64,000 nt of DNA from Bacillota bacterium (GTDB lineage: Bacteria; Bacillota; Limnochordia; Darwinibacteriales; JAAYFS01), in the NCBI GenBank assembly GCA_012728115.1, contig JAAYFS010000004.1:21584-85583 (forward strand), in the 5' to 3' direction. The notes beneath the pieces are model-generated. The model did no database searches and was not told where the DNA came from. It worked only from the letters and a program-made list of their open reading frames with translations. Every line of letters begins with the position of its first letter. Position 1 is the first letter of the stretch. The position numbers were made by a program, and so were the translations under genes. Shown here piece after piece: positions 25,130 through 33,764 of the stretch.

Positions 25130-26650
25130 ATGAGAGCTTCTTTTAGCGGTATAGAAATTGCAAGACGCGCACTACAAGCACAACAACGATCATTAGACGT
25201 AGTAGGTCATAACGTGGCAAATGCGAATACACCTGGGTATTCTAGGCAAGTGGCTGTTCATGCAGCAACTAGACCTTATACAACGCCGCAACTGAAGCAT
25301 CATCAAGTCGGTGGGCAAGTGGGTACTGGTGTCACTGTCCAGGAGATCACTCGGGTACGCGATCAGTTTGTGGAAACAAGATTGCGTCAAGAAGGACAAA
25401 ACCTTGGCTATTGGCAGGAGTTGGACAATGGACTCCATCAAATCCAATTAATATTTAACGAACCTTCAGATACAGGCATCCATAATGCTTTGGATGAGTA
25501 CTGGGATTCGCTTCAAGAGTTAAGTAAACACCCGGAGAATGAAGCTACGAGAGCTGTGGTTGTCCAAAGAGCTGAAGTTTTAGCTGAAACGATCAGGCAT
25601 ATCCAAGGTCAGTTGATTGCATTGCGTGATAACATGAATGAGACAGTTAGTGTCTATGTTTCCAGGATCAATTCCATTGGACAACAAATCGCACAACTCA
25701 ATGAAGAGATCGGAAAAGTATCAAACTCGGGAAATAATCCTAACGATCTTTTAGATAAACGTGATGTTTTATTAGAGGAACTATCTCAGATAGTAAATAT
25801 TGAGGTTGTTGCTGACTCCAATAATATGGTAAGCGTTTCTATTAGTGGTGTAAGCTTGGTACAACGTAGCCAGTACTTTGGTCTGAAAGTAGTCGCTAAT
25901 GAAGACGCTGATTTAGGATATAGACAGCAGCAAATTGTATGGGAAGATACCAATTCGCCAGCTGAAGTTCGTAATGGTGAACTAAAGGCGGTTTTGGAAT
26001 TAAGGGATGGTGAAATCCAAAACCATATCGATGCTTTAAACGAGTGGACGAAGCAATTCGTTGTCACAGTTAACGCAGTTCATCGGAGTGGTTATAACTT
26101 ACTAGGTGCAGAGCCAGGTGATTTTTTTGTCGGTTTAGAGCATCGTGATGTCGCTTCAAATATTCGAGTTAATGCTGATTTGATAGCGGACCCCAAACTA
26201 ATCGCTGCTGGTTATCACACGAATTCAGATAATACTGAGCTAGATTGGGGTAATGGCCATAATGCAGTACGATTAGCATCACTGCGTTATGACGCACCAA
26301 ACGTTTTTGAAAATCTTATCGAGCAGTATCTCGAAGAAAATAGCTACGATTTTGGTAAAGAGTTTGTAACAAATCTAATGATTTCTACGCCTTTACCAGA
26401 AAGCTATAACTCCATCATTTCACAGCTTGGCGTTAGAGCCAATGAAGCGATTAATATGACCGAAAAAAGCACGGTGATGATGAAACACTTATATGGACTG
26501 AGAGAATCAGCTTCGGGTGTGAATTTGGACGAAGAGATGGCAGATATGATTAGATTTCAACATGCTTATAACGCCGCGGCCAGAGTGATGACAGCGATGG
26601 ATGAGGCATTGGAGATAATTGTTAATCGCCTTGGTGTAGTAGGGCGTTAA
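25130..26650 (+). CDS. flgK: Flagellar hook-associated protein FlgK
   Basis: First hook-filament junction protein, 506 residues. The N terminus has the axial-protein motif RALQAQQRSLDVVGHNVANANTPGYSRQ and the C terminus has MADMIRFQHAYNAAARVMTAMDEALEIIVNRLG; both coil together in the assembled filament. The coiled D0/D1 segments surround a moderately sized variable domain. It is exported through the flagellar type III apparatus with FlgN as chaperone. The gap to flgN is 14 bases. Confidence 0.96.
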   Translation: MRASFSGIEIARRALQAQQRSLDVVGHNVANANTPGYSRQVAVHAATRPYTTPQLKHHQVGGQVGTGVTVQEITRVRDQFVETRLRQEGQNLGYWQELDNGLHQIQLIFNEPSDTGIHNALDEYWDSLQELSKHPENEATRAVVVQRAEVLAETIRHIQGQLIALRDNMNETVSVYVSRINSIGQQIAQLNEEIGKVSNSGNNPNDLLDKRDVLLEELSQIVNIEVVADSNNMVSVSISGVSLVQRSQYFGLKVVANEDADLGYRQQQIVWEDTNSPAEVRNGELKAVLELRDGEIQNHIDALNEWTKQFVVTVNAVHRSGYNLLGAEPGDFFVGLEHRDVASNIRVNADLIADPKLIAAGYHTNSDNTELDWGNGHNAVRLASLRYDAPNVFENLIEQYLEENSYDFGKEFVTNLMISTPLPESYNSIISQLGVRANEAINMTEKSTVMMKHLYGLRESASGVNLDEEMADMIRFQHAYNAAARVMTAMDEALEIIVNRLGVVGR

Positions 26651-26668
26651 GGGTAGAGGAGGGGAAAA

Positions 26669-27574
26669 ATGAGAGTAACACATAAGACCATCAACAATAA
26701 TTTGTTACACAATCTAAATAGTAGCTTGAAACGTCTTAACCGCTATAACGAACAATTGGCCTCAGGACGGCGGATTTCTCTACCTTCCGATAATCCCGTT
26801 GAAGCAGAAAATATAATGAGATTGAAAACGTCTCTGAGTCAAAACGATCAATACTTGAAGAATGTTGAGGATGGTATTTCCTGGCTTGATGCTACTGATT
26901 CAGCATTAGATCAATTGACAGGGATTCTCCATCGCGTGAGAGAACTTGCGATCGCTGGCTCGAATGAGTCTTTAGAGGAATCAGCTCGTGAGGCTCTTGC
27001 CACTGAGATTAAAGAACTTTTTGACTCAGTGATCCAGGTGGCAAACACCACTCATGGAGGTAAATATCTTTTTGCAGGTCAAAAGACCGCGGGTGCTTCT
27101 CAACCATTTACCAATGCTTGGGGAAGCGAACCGCCATTTGTAAGGCAAGATGGAATTACTGGTGAAATAGTAATTGAAATCGGAGCTGGAAGTCAAGTTG
27201 CGATCAATGTGGTTGACGAAGATACAGACGGTTTATTTACAAAGGCTTTAGAAACGATCGCTAAAACTTATGACGATATTATGAATGGTAACATAGATTC
27301 CTTAAGTAACGAGACACTAAAGTATTACGATGAAACAATGGATCTAATTCTAACTGCCCGTTCCGAAACTGGTGCGAAACAGAATAGGCTTGAAGTTACC
27401 AAGGAGCGGCTAAAAGATTTGGATTTCAACTTTAACCGACTATTGTCAAGTGTTCAAGCAGTTGATGTTGCAGAAACAATTATGCATTTAAAAGCGGAGG
27501 AAAATATTTATCAACTGGCATTAGCAGTTGGAGCACGCATTATTCGTCCAACATTAGTCGATTTCTTAGGGTAA
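26669..27574 (+). CDS. flgL: Flagellar hook-associated protein FlgL
   Basis: Second hook-filament junction protein, 301 residues, a flagellin relative. The N-terminal helix NLNSSLKRLNRYNEQLASGRRISLPSDNPVEA and C-terminal helix VDVAETIMHLKAEENIYQLALAVGARI match the FlgL type of the flagellin superfamily. The ribosome binding site GAGGAGGGG is strong. It follows flgK by 18 bases. Confidence 0.95.
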   Translation: MRVTHKTINNNLLHNLNSSLKRLNRYNEQLASGRRISLPSDNPVEAENIMRLKTSLSQNDQYLKNVEDGISWLDATDSALDQLTGILHRVRELAIAGSNESLEESAREALATEIKELFDSVIQVANTTHGGKYLFAGQKTAGASQPFTNAWGSEPPFVRQDGITGEIVIEIGAGSQVAINVVDEDTDGLFTKALETIAKTYDDIMNGNIDSLSNETLKYYDETMDLILTARSETGAKQNRLEVTKERLKDLDFNFNRLLSSVQAVDVAETIMHLKAEENIYQLALAVGARIIRPTLVDFLG

Positions 27575-27590
27575 TTTGGGGTAATTGACA

Positions 27591-28100
27591 ATGTCACTTA
27601 GAATCGATATTAGTTTTCCTGCTGTACGAATAAAAAGTCAATTGCCGCAAGCGTTAATTAAACGCCAAGATCCTCAGCTCAAAGTCCAAACCGAAGGTCC
27701 AGAGATTAAAATTGAGCAAAAGAAGCCGTTAGCGGAGATAGGTATGGGGGATTTAAACGCATTAACTGATAAAGTTGTTATTGAATCGCAAGAAACTTAT
27801 CTTAAAGGCTTAGTAAGGGTGGCGCAAGAAGGAGATCGCTTGGCAAGTGAGTTATCAAAAGATACTATCGCTACTTTAGCGAAGGAAAAGGTGCGAGCAA
27901 AACCCTTTGAGAAAGAGATTGTTGTTGATATTGCACCAAAATCGCGACCAGCGATTTTCTTCCATTATGAAACAGAGGTTGATTTTGAGTTAGGATATGT
28001 GAAAGTAGACTTTGATCTTAAACCTCCGCAGATCAATTTCTTATCTGGTAGGGTTGATATAACATATATTAAGGGGAGTCAATTAGACCGAAGAGGGTGA
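27591..28100 (+). CDS. DUF6470 (YviE-like) protein of the flagellar operon
   Basis: A 169-residue protein with a short basic-hydrophobic N terminus and PQLKVQTEGPEIKIEQKKP near residue 30, typical of DUF6470, the family of Bacillus YviE. The position between flgL and fliW is the same as in Bacillus. No catalytic motif is seen, and the role is unknown; beta-rich C-terminal strands (VDFELGYVKVDFDLKPPQINF) suggest a structural or binding protein. TTG 27585 is in frame, but ATG 27591 lies at better distance from GGGGT. Confidence 0.8.
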   Translation: MSLRIDISFPAVRIKSQLPQALIKRQDPQLKVQTEGPEIKIEQKKPLAEIGMGDLNALTDKVVIESQETYLKGLVRVAQEGDRLASELSKDTIATLAKEKVRAKPFEKEIVVDIAPKSRPAIFFHYETEVDFELGYVKVDFDLKPPQINFLSGRVDITYIKGSQLDRRG

Positions 28101-28104
28101 AAAA

Positions 28105-28584
28105 ATGTTATTAGAAACTGAGAGGTTTGGGAAAATAAGTTTCAAGGAAGATGAAATCATTTACTTTCCAGAGGGAATACTAGGATTTGAGGAACTTCAT
28201 CACTACGTAATTGTTAAACAAGACGATAGCATTTTCCGTTTCTTACAGAGTGTTGATGAACCTTCATTAGCGTTCGTGATCATTATGCCAGAGTTAGTAT
28301 GCTATGATTACCAGGTATTTATTGATGATGGACAAGCAAATAATTTGAAATTAAAGGATGCGAACGATGCAGAGGTTTATTGTATCCTAACTGTTCCTGA
28401 AAATGTAGCCGAAATGACTATCAATCTAAGAGCACCAGTGATAATAAATAAAAAAGAAAAATTGGGTAAGCAAATCGTTTTGGCAGAAGGAAAGTATCAG
28501 ACGAGACATAATGTTTTAGCAGAAATGCAAAGATCAGCTTTTGATCAGAAAAAGCAAAAGGAAAAGCTTAAAAAGACAGTATAA
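28105..28584 (+). CDS. fliW: Flagellar assembly factor FliW
   Basis: A 159-residue antagonist of CsrA that also binds flagellin. In Bacillus, free FliW sequesters CsrA and so relieves repression of hag; cytoplasmic flagellin titrates FliW. The protein shows the family start FGKISFKEDEIIYFPEGILGFEELHHYVIV and AEMTINLRAPVIINKKEKLGKQIVL. It lies 32 bases before csrA, the conserved partner arrangement. The partner pair suggests that CsrA here also works as a translational repressor controlled by flagellin export. Confidence 0.95.
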   Translation: MLLETERFGKISFKEDEIIYFPEGILGFEELHHYVIVKQDDSIFRFLQSVDEPSLAFVIIMPELVCYDYQVFIDDGQANNLKLKDANDAEVYCILTVPENVAEMTINLRAPVIINKKEKLGKQIVLAEGKYQTRHNVLAEMQRSAFDQKKQKEKLKKTV

Positions 28585-28616
28585 TTTTCACCTTCTGTCC
28601 AAGGAGGGACATATAA

Positions 28617-28865
28617 ATGCTTGTTCTTACCAGAAAGATTGATCAGAGTATCATAATCGGAGACAATATTAAACTGATTGTAGTCGAAATTCGAGGAGAT
28701 CAAGTTAAGATAGGAATTGAAGCACCACGAGATGTAACCGTTCATCGGGAAGAGGTATATCGTGAGATCAAAGAAGAAAACAAGAGGGCCGCTTTACGTA
28801 GCTCCTTGAATATAGAAGATGTAAATAGACTGTTGAAAAAACCAATAAATGATTCTAAAGAATAA
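28617..28865 (+). CDS. csrA: Carbon storage / translational regulator CsrA
   Basis: Dimeric RNA-binding protein of 82 residues that binds GGA motifs in hairpin loops, usually at ribosome binding sites. [37 protein letters not shown] is the CsrA core, and the RNA-contacting RREVY-like segment here reads HREEVYREI. The C-terminal helix is longer than in the E. coli protein, as in Bacillota. Candidate targets in this window are the flaG leader and the two porin leaders (56399-56582, 58150-58302). Confidence 0.95.
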   Translation: MLVLTRKIDQSIIIGDNIKLIVVEIRGDQVKIGIEAPRDVTVHREEVYREIKEENKRAALRSSLNIEDVNRLLKKPINDSKE

Positions 28866-28885
28866 GTAAAAGGCCTGACGGGTAT

Positions 28886-28900
28886 TACAAGGAGGAAACC
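28886..28900 (+). promoter_or_regulatory. Candidate CsrA site over the flaG ribosome binding site
   Basis: TACAAGGA at 28886-28893 matches the core of the selected CsrA consensus (ACARGGA with preceding U) and overlaps the AAGGAGG Shine-Dalgarno sequence of flaG. It lies 20 bases after the csrA stop. In Bacillus, CsrA represses hag at the corresponding position. Binding here is inferred. Confidence 0.4.
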
Positions 28901-28903
28901 ATC

Positions 28904-29263
28904 ATGGGCTTACGGATCGATAGGAGTGCTTCTCAACCAGCTCGTGCTATAGTTGATGCGCAACAAGTACAAAGAGCGAGCTCAAATCCGTTGTCTCAAC
29001 AACGCAATAATGAGATTTCTCTGGGTGATCCCACAATAAAGAAAGAGCAAGTACTATCTGCTATTGCTGATTTGGATCATAAGATAGAATTTATTAATAA
29101 ACGCTTTGAATTCGATGTGCACGATGAAACATCGCGAATTGTAGTAAGAATTATTGATAAGGATTCCGAAGAGGTTATTCGCGAGATTCCTCCAGAGAAG
29201 ATTTTAGATTTGATTGCAAAAATCAATGAACTAGTTGGATTATTGGTTGATGAGAAAGCTTAA
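28904..29263 (+). CDS. flaG: FlaG family flagellar protein
   Basis: A 119-residue protein with a disordered first half and a compact C-terminal domain reading LDHKIEFINKRFEFDVHDETSRIVVRIIDKDSEEVIREIPPEKILDLIAKINELVGLLVDEKA, the FlaG/YvyC signature. FlaG affects filament length in several species; its mechanism is unclear. In Bacillus the next gene is fliD, but here fliS follows directly after 12 bases. Confidence 0.92.
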   Translation: MGLRIDRSASQPARAIVDAQQVQRASSNPLSQQRNNEISLGDPTIKKEQVLSAIADLDHKIEFINKRFEFDVHDETSRIVVRIIDKDSEEVIREIPPEKILDLIAKINELVGLLVDEKA

Positions 29264-29275
29264 GGAGGAACCAAG

Positions 29276-29647
29276 GTGAGTATTAATCCATACCAAGCAT
29301 ATAAAAAGACGCAGGTTGCAACAGCTTCGCCAGGAGAGTTATTGTTATTGCTTTTCGATGGAGCGATTCGGTTTGCCAACCAAGCCAAGCATTTTATAGA
29401 GAAAAAGGATCTAGCGGCAGCGCATGATAAACTTTGTCGCGCTCAAGACATTGTCGCTGAATTAATGTTCTCACTAGACCGTGATGTAGGAGAAATAGCC
29501 GATAATCTCTATCAGCTTTATGACTATATTTTTAATCGCTTAGTTGAAGCGAATGTGTCCAAGGATATCAGTATTGTCGATGAATGCATCCATTTTTTAA
29601 CGGATTTAAGAGATACCTGGCGGCAGGTGGTGGATAACGTAAAATGA
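29276..29647 (+). CDS. fliS: Flagellin export chaperone FliS
   Basis: Helical cytoplasmic chaperone of 123 residues that binds the C terminus of flagellin and prevents early polymerisation. The start is GTG with AAGGAGG eight bases before. NPYQAYKKTQVATASPGELLLLLFDGAIRFANQA is diagnostic for FliS. No flagellin gene is in this window. The 3' end overlaps the start of the broken FliT-like gene by four bases (ATGA), suggesting former translational coupling. Confidence 0.95.
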   Translation: MSINPYQAYKKTQVATASPGELLLLLFDGAIRFANQAKHFIEKKDLAAAHDKLCRAQDIVAELMFSLDRDVGEIADNLYQLYDYIFNRLVEANVSKDISIVDECIHFLTDLRDTWRQVVDNVK

Positions 29648-30144
29648 AAGAAATCTCCGATAGAATAGATTCCTTAAAGCAAGCTTATGAGGCGCAACTA
29701 GATGGCTATAAACAGCTTTATGCCTTCGGTATTGAAGAACGGAGATTGATCGAATCAGGAAATATTGAAGATCTTTTAGTTTTATTACATAAAAAAAGTG
29801 AAATTGTTTAAGATATTAATAGGTATACGCAAAAAATCCAAGAGACTCAAGAGTTTCTGAAAAAGTTCTTTAATCTGTCGGAATTTACGCTGGAGCAAGT
29901 TAAACAAACCGCAAGTAAACACTATCTAAAGAAAATATCAGAATTAGAAGCAGTTATTAAAGAAGTAGTTCAGCGGCTAGAAAATCTCGAAAGGCAAGAA
30001 AGAGAGCACGAAGGCATGCTTCGCGAACTAATCGAAGCGCGAAATATTAATGTTTCGCCTCCGAATATTCAGGCGAAAATAAAAAAGGCGTATAAAATTA
30101 AGGGAAACGCCAAAATTTTGCCAAAGATGCCTAACTTTACTTGA
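29644..30144 (+). pseudogene. FliT/FlgN-like flagellar chaperone gene with in-frame stop
   Basis: From ATG 29644, which overlaps the fliS stop, a reading frame of 166 codons runs to TGA 30142-30144 but is broken by one TAA at 29809-29811 after 55 codons. Both sides are in the same frame and have the same character: acidic, heptad-like, helical (YEAQLDGYKQLYAFGIEERRLIESG before, QKIQETQEFLKKFFNLSEFTLEQVKQ after). This fits a FliT-like chaperone, which follows fliS in Bacillus. No good internal start exists after the stop. A recent CAA- or GAA-to-TAA change, a sequencing error, or a functional short N-terminal peptide are all possible. The gene's end carries the -35 box of the csp promoter. Confidence 0.7.
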
Positions 30145-30169
30145 CAAAGAGATCGCGCTGTGATAATTT
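30141..30169 (+). promoter_or_regulatory. SigA-type promoter of the cold-shock gene
   Basis: TTGACA at 30141-30146, a perfect -35 box, is 17 bases from TAATTT at 30164-30169. The predicted leader of about 50 bases contains a small hairpin, CCGGT at 30178-30182 with ACCGG at 30191-30195, just before the AGGAGG ribosome binding site. Leaders of cold-shock genes often regulate translation by structure. Confidence 0.8.
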
Positions 30170-30222
30170 TAAGCTAACCGGTCCTGTTTCACCGGAGACT
30201 TATTTAGGAGGAATGTGTAATA

Positions 30223-30420
30223 ATGCTAGGTAAAGTTAAGTGGTTTAATGCTGAAAAGGGTTATGGATTCATTGAGCGGGAAGATGGCGGCGACGTATTC
30301 GTACACTTTTCAGCGATTCAAGAGGAAGGCTTTAAGACTTTAGAAGAAGGACAGACTGTGCAGTTTGACATAGTCGACGGGGAAAGAGGACCGCAAGCAG
30401 CGAACGTTCAAAAAGTGTAA
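30223..30420 (+). CDS. Cold-shock protein, CspA family
   Basis: A 65-residue single cold-shock domain that binds single-stranded RNA and DNA and melts mRNA structure. RNP1 KGYGFIER and RNP2 VFVHFSAI are intact, and the length is typical of CspA/CspB. It has its own strong promoter and terminator, so it is a single-gene transcript. Close homologues in Bacillota exist in several copies, so the exact paralogue name is not assigned. Confidence 0.95.
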   Translation: MLGKVKWFNAEKGYGFIEREDGGDVFVHFSAIQEEGFKTLEEGQTVQFDIVDGERGPQAANVQKV

Positions 30421-30435
30421 AACACAATACGACTT

Positions 30436-30458
30436 GAGCTGGAGTTTTCCAGCTCTTT
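30436..30458 (+). terminator. Terminator after the cold-shock gene
   Basis: GAGCTGGA at 30436-30443 pairs with TCCAGCTC at 30448-30455 around a four-base loop. A short T run follows. Confidence 0.75.
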
Positions 30459-30543
30459 ATTATTTCTATCACAACTGGTGTTGGTGCAGGAATTTCTTTG
30501 AATTTAGGGAATAATAATGTTAAAAGCATAAGGAGTGGATACT

Positions 30544-31104
30544 ATGGCTGAGATGCGTGTAGTAGTAAAAGGTAAGAACTTGGAAGTCACTCCCGCTCTA
30601 CGTTCCTATGCAGAGAAGAAATGTGCTAAATTCAAGAAATTTTTATCTGCGGAACAAAATGTGCTTGTTGAAGTAATGATGCAAATCGAACGAGGACAGC
30701 ATATTGCTGAAATAACGGTCGATTTGACAGGGTTAATCATTAGAGGAGTCGGTAAAACGAACGACATGTATGCTTCAATTGATGAAGCTCTAGAACGAAT
30801 AGAAAGGCAGTTTACTAAGTTTAAAACCAAAATACAAAAGAAAATACAAAGTCCAAGGCTAGGCGAGTTGGCTGGTGGTGAAGTAGAATCAGAGGTGGCC
30901 CAACAACTGCAGGATAACAATGAGATTAGAATTGTAAGAACAAAAAGATTTGCATTTAAACCGATGTCAGTAGAGGAAGCGGTTATGCAGATGGAACTTT
31001 TAGGTCACGATTTCTTTGTGTTTTCTAATGCCAGTACAGATGAAATAAATGTGGTCTACAAACGTAAAAATGGTGACTACGGCTTAATCGAACCAGAGTT
31101 TTAG
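30544..31104 (+). CDS. hpf: Ribosome hibernation promoting factor, long form
   Basis: A 186-residue factor that dimerises 70S ribosomes into inactive 100S particles in stationary phase. The N-terminal S30AE domain (about 1-100) begins MRVVVKGKNLEVTPALRSYAEKK. After a linker comes the C-terminal dimerisation domain IVRTKRFAFKPMSVEEAVMQMELLGHDFFVFSNASTDEINVVYKRKNG, so it is the long form of Bacillota (YvyD). GTG 30535 is in frame, but AAGGAG at 30530-30535 fits ATG 30544. The order hpf, secA, prfB is conserved with Bacillus. Confidence 0.95.
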   Translation: MAEMRVVVKGKNLEVTPALRSYAEKKCAKFKKFLSAEQNVLVEVMMQIERGQHIAEITVDLTGLIIRGVGKTNDMYASIDEALERIERQFTKFKTKIQKKIQSPRLGELAGGEVESEVAQQLQDNNEIRIVRTKRFAFKPMSVEEAVMQMELLGHDFFVFSNASTDEINVVYKRKNGDYGLIEPEF

Positions 31105-31137
31105 AGCGAACAAAATAAGAGCATAATTTGAAAGTGG

Positions 31138-31161
31138 GGGGAGCTTATGCTCCCCTTTTTT
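31138..31161 (+). terminator. Terminator after hpf
   Basis: GGGGAGC at 31138-31144 pairs with GCTCCCC at 31149-31155 around TTAT. Six T residues follow at 31156-31161. Confidence 0.88.
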
Positions 31162-31180
31162 GCAGTAAAATACTTATTGT

Positions 31181-31209
31181 TTGCTTGTTAACTATGATAG
31201 TGTTAAAAT
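31181..31209 (+). promoter_or_regulatory. Candidate SigA promoter of secA
   Basis: TTGCTT at 31181-31186 and TAAAAT at 31204-31209 are 17 bases apart. The site lies between the hpf terminator and the secA ribosome binding site TAGGAGG, so secA would be transcribed on its own or with prfB. Confidence 0.65.
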
Positions 31210-31231
31210 CTAAGCAATAGGAGGTTGAAGC

Positions 31232-33751
31232 ATGTTCGGAATTTTCAAGAAATTCTTTGATGATAACGCTAAGGAGTTAAAACGACTCGAAAAGCTAGTC
31301 GAACAAATCAATAGTTTTGAACCACAAATTAAGTCTTTAACTGATGAACAACTGCGCCAAAAGACTACTGAGTTCAAGGATAGAATTGCCCAGGGTAGCT
31401 CTCTTGACGAAATTCTACCTGAGGCTTTTGCGGTCGTTCGGGAGGCAGCCGTTCGAACCCTGGGGATGCGGCATTTTGATGTGCAATTGATGGGGGGTGT
31501 TGTGCTTCATGAAGGCAGAATTGCCGAAATGAAGACTGGGGAAGGTAAAACCTTGACTGCTACCTTGCCCGTCTACCTGAATGCGTTAATGGGTAAAGGT
31601 GTCCATGTTGTAACAGTTAACGATTATCTTGCTAAACGTGACGCTGAATGGATGGGCAAGATTTATGAGTTTTTGGGAATGACGGTTGGCGTAATCGTTC
31701 ATGGTCTTACGTTTGAAGAAAGGCGAGAAGCCTATGCCTCCGATATCACTTATGGAACTAACAACGAATTTGGTTTCGACTATTTAAGAGATAATATGGT
31801 AATCGCTCCCGAGCAGATGGTACAACGGGATCTTTACTATGCAATAGTTGACGAGGTAGACTCTATTTTAATCGATGAGGCTCGAACGCCATTGATTATT
31901 TCTGGACAAGCGGATGATTCCGCTAAGCACTACGAGCGCTTTGCTCAATTAGTACCAAGACTAAAACGTGAGGAAGATTACACCGTTGATGAAAAACTCC
32001 GTCAGGTTGCGATCACTGAAGAAGGAGTAACCAGAGTCGAGAAGATGCTCGGAATCGACAATCTTTACGATGATGCGAATTTTGAGCTTAACCATTACCT
32101 TATTCAAGCCCTTAAAGCAAAAGAGCTCTTTCAAAGAGACCGCGACTATGTGGTGAAAGACGGAGAAGTAATAATTGTCGATGAGTTTACTGGGCGAATG
32201 ATGCCAGGCAGACGCTATTCCGACGGATTGCATCAAGCGATCGAAGCGAAAGAACGAGTTGTAGTAGCCAAAGAGAGCCAGACTTTAGCTTCGATAACGT
32301 ACCAAAACTATTTCAGAATGTATGAAAAGATAGGTGGTATGACAGGAACAGCAAAGACCGAGGAGGAAGAATTCCGCAAAATCTATGGGATGGACGTTGT
32401 TGTTATTCCTACTCATAAGCCGATGATCAGGGTTGATCATCCCGATGCGGTTTTCAAAACAGCGAAAGCGAAGTATGAGGCTGTTGTTAAAGAGATTATT
32501 GAACTATATAAAAAAGGTCAGCCAGTACTGGTGGGAACGATATCGATCGAAAAATCCGAACTTATCAGTAAAATGCTAAAACAACAAGGAGTTCCCCATC
32601 AAGTGCTAAATGCTAAGTATCACGAAAAGGAAGCTGAGATCGTTAAAGATGCTGGTCAAAAAGGAGCAGTAACTATCGCTACCAACATGGCTGGTCGGGG
32701 TACCGACATTGTCCTCGGTGATGGTGTAGTTGACTTAGGTGGATTACACATTATCGGAACCGAACGGCACGAATCGAGGCGGATTGATAACCAATTGCGT
32801 GGCCGTTCAGGAAGACAAGGTGATCCAGGTTCATCTCGCTTTTATGTTTCCTTAGAGGACGATTTAATGCGCCTATTTGGCTCAGATCGAATCAAGGGTC
32901 TAATGGAAAGATTGGGTTGGGCTGATGATCAACCGATCGAACATCCGCAGATAAGCAAAGCGATCGAAAACGCTCAGAAGAAAGTTGAAGCTCGTCACTT
33001 TGAGATCCGGAAACAAGTTCTCGAGTTTGATAATATAATGAATCAACAAAGAGAAATAATTTACGCTCAACGAAGAAATGTGCTGATAGGGGCTGACTTA
33101 CAAGAATATATTCAAAGTTTCTTTGAAAAAGTGGTGGAAAACGTAGTAGAGCAATATGCGGGTGAAAAAATTCTGCCCGAAGAGCGTGATTATTCGTCGC
33201 TGGCGAAGCGTTTCGAAGATATTGTTGGAACACAATTCGGTATTCCTGCAAGTGAGCTAGAAAACTATAAACCCAATGAACTGGTAGAAAGACTTACTGA
33301 ATCAGTAAAAGAAGCATATAAGAAACGAGAACAGGAACTCGGTATTGAGGTAATTCGCCGTCTAGAAAGATTAATCTTACTCCAACTTATCGATAATAAA
33401 TGGATGGAACATTTACGGAACATGGATGATTTGCGCGAAGGTATCGGTTTGCGCGCTTACGGTCAGCATGATCCTCTGATGGAGTATCGATTCGAATCAT
33501 ATGAGATGTTCAAAGAAATGGTAATGAGTATTCAAGAAGAATGTGTTCGACTCTTGTTCAGAGTAAGGCTCGTGGATGAGGAAAGTGCGAAAAAAGCAGG
33601 GAGAGACCGTTTAGCGCAAGCTCAGATGAATCGTTCCTCTGACGGTTCCGTGGTTGAACGCAAACCTGTCACTGCGGAAAATAAAATTGGCAGAAACGAA
33701 CCCTGTCCATGTGGGAGCGGAAAGAAATATAAAAAATGTTGTGGTCGTTAG
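31232..33751 (+). CDS. secA: Protein translocase ATPase SecA
   Basis: Motor ATPase of the general secretion pathway, 839 residues, acting at the SecYEG channel. Walker A is [14 protein letters not shown] near residue 100, and the DEAD-type Walker B is [20 protein letters not shown] near 210. The preprotein cross-linking domain, NBD2 ([28 protein letters not shown]) and the helical scaffold follow. The C terminus keeps a zinc-binding SEC-C motif [15 protein letters not shown] for SecB or ribosome contact. It supplies the export route for all signal-peptide proteins of this window. prfB starts 14 bases later. Confidence 0.97.
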   Translation: MFGIFKKFFDDNAKELKRLEKLVEQINSFEPQIKSLTDEQLRQKTTEFKDRIAQGSSLDEILPEAFAVVREAAVRTLGMRHFDVQLMGGVVLHEGRIAEMKTGEGKTLTATLPVYLNALMGKGVHVVTVNDYLAKRDAEWMGKIYEFLGMTVGVIVHGLTFEERREAYASDITYGTNNEFGFDYLRDNMVIAPEQMVQRDLYYAIVDEVDSILIDEARTPLIISGQADDSAKHYERFAQLVPRLKREEDYTVDEKLRQVAITEEGVTRVEKMLGIDNLYDDANFELNHYLIQALKAKELFQRDRDYVVKDGEVIIVDEFTGRMMPGRRYSDGLHQAIEAKERVVVAKESQTLASITYQNYFRMYEKIGGMTGTAKTEEEEFRKIYGMDVVVIPTHKPMIRVDHPDAVFKTAKAKYEAVVKEIIELYKKGQPVLVGTISIEKSELISKMLKQQGVPHQVLNAKYHEKEAEIVKDAGQKGAVTIATNMAGRGTDIVLGDGVVDLGGLHIIGTERHESRRIDNQLRGRSGRQGDPGSSRFYVSLEDDLMRLFGSDRIKGLMERLGWADDQPIEHPQISKAIENAQKKVEARHFEIRKQVLEFDNIMNQQREIIYAQRRNVLIGADLQEYIQSFFEKVVENVVEQYAGEKILPEERDYSSLAKRFEDIVGTQFGIPASELENYKPNELVERLTESVKEAYKKREQELGIEVIRRLERLILLQLIDNKWMEHLRNMDDLREGIGLRAYGQHDPLMEYRFESYEMFKEMVMSIQEECVRLLFRVRLVDEESAKKAGRDRLAQAQMNRSSDGSVVERKPVTAENKIGRNEPCPCGSGKKYKKCCGR

Positions 33752-33764
33752 GAGTGAAAGCTGA

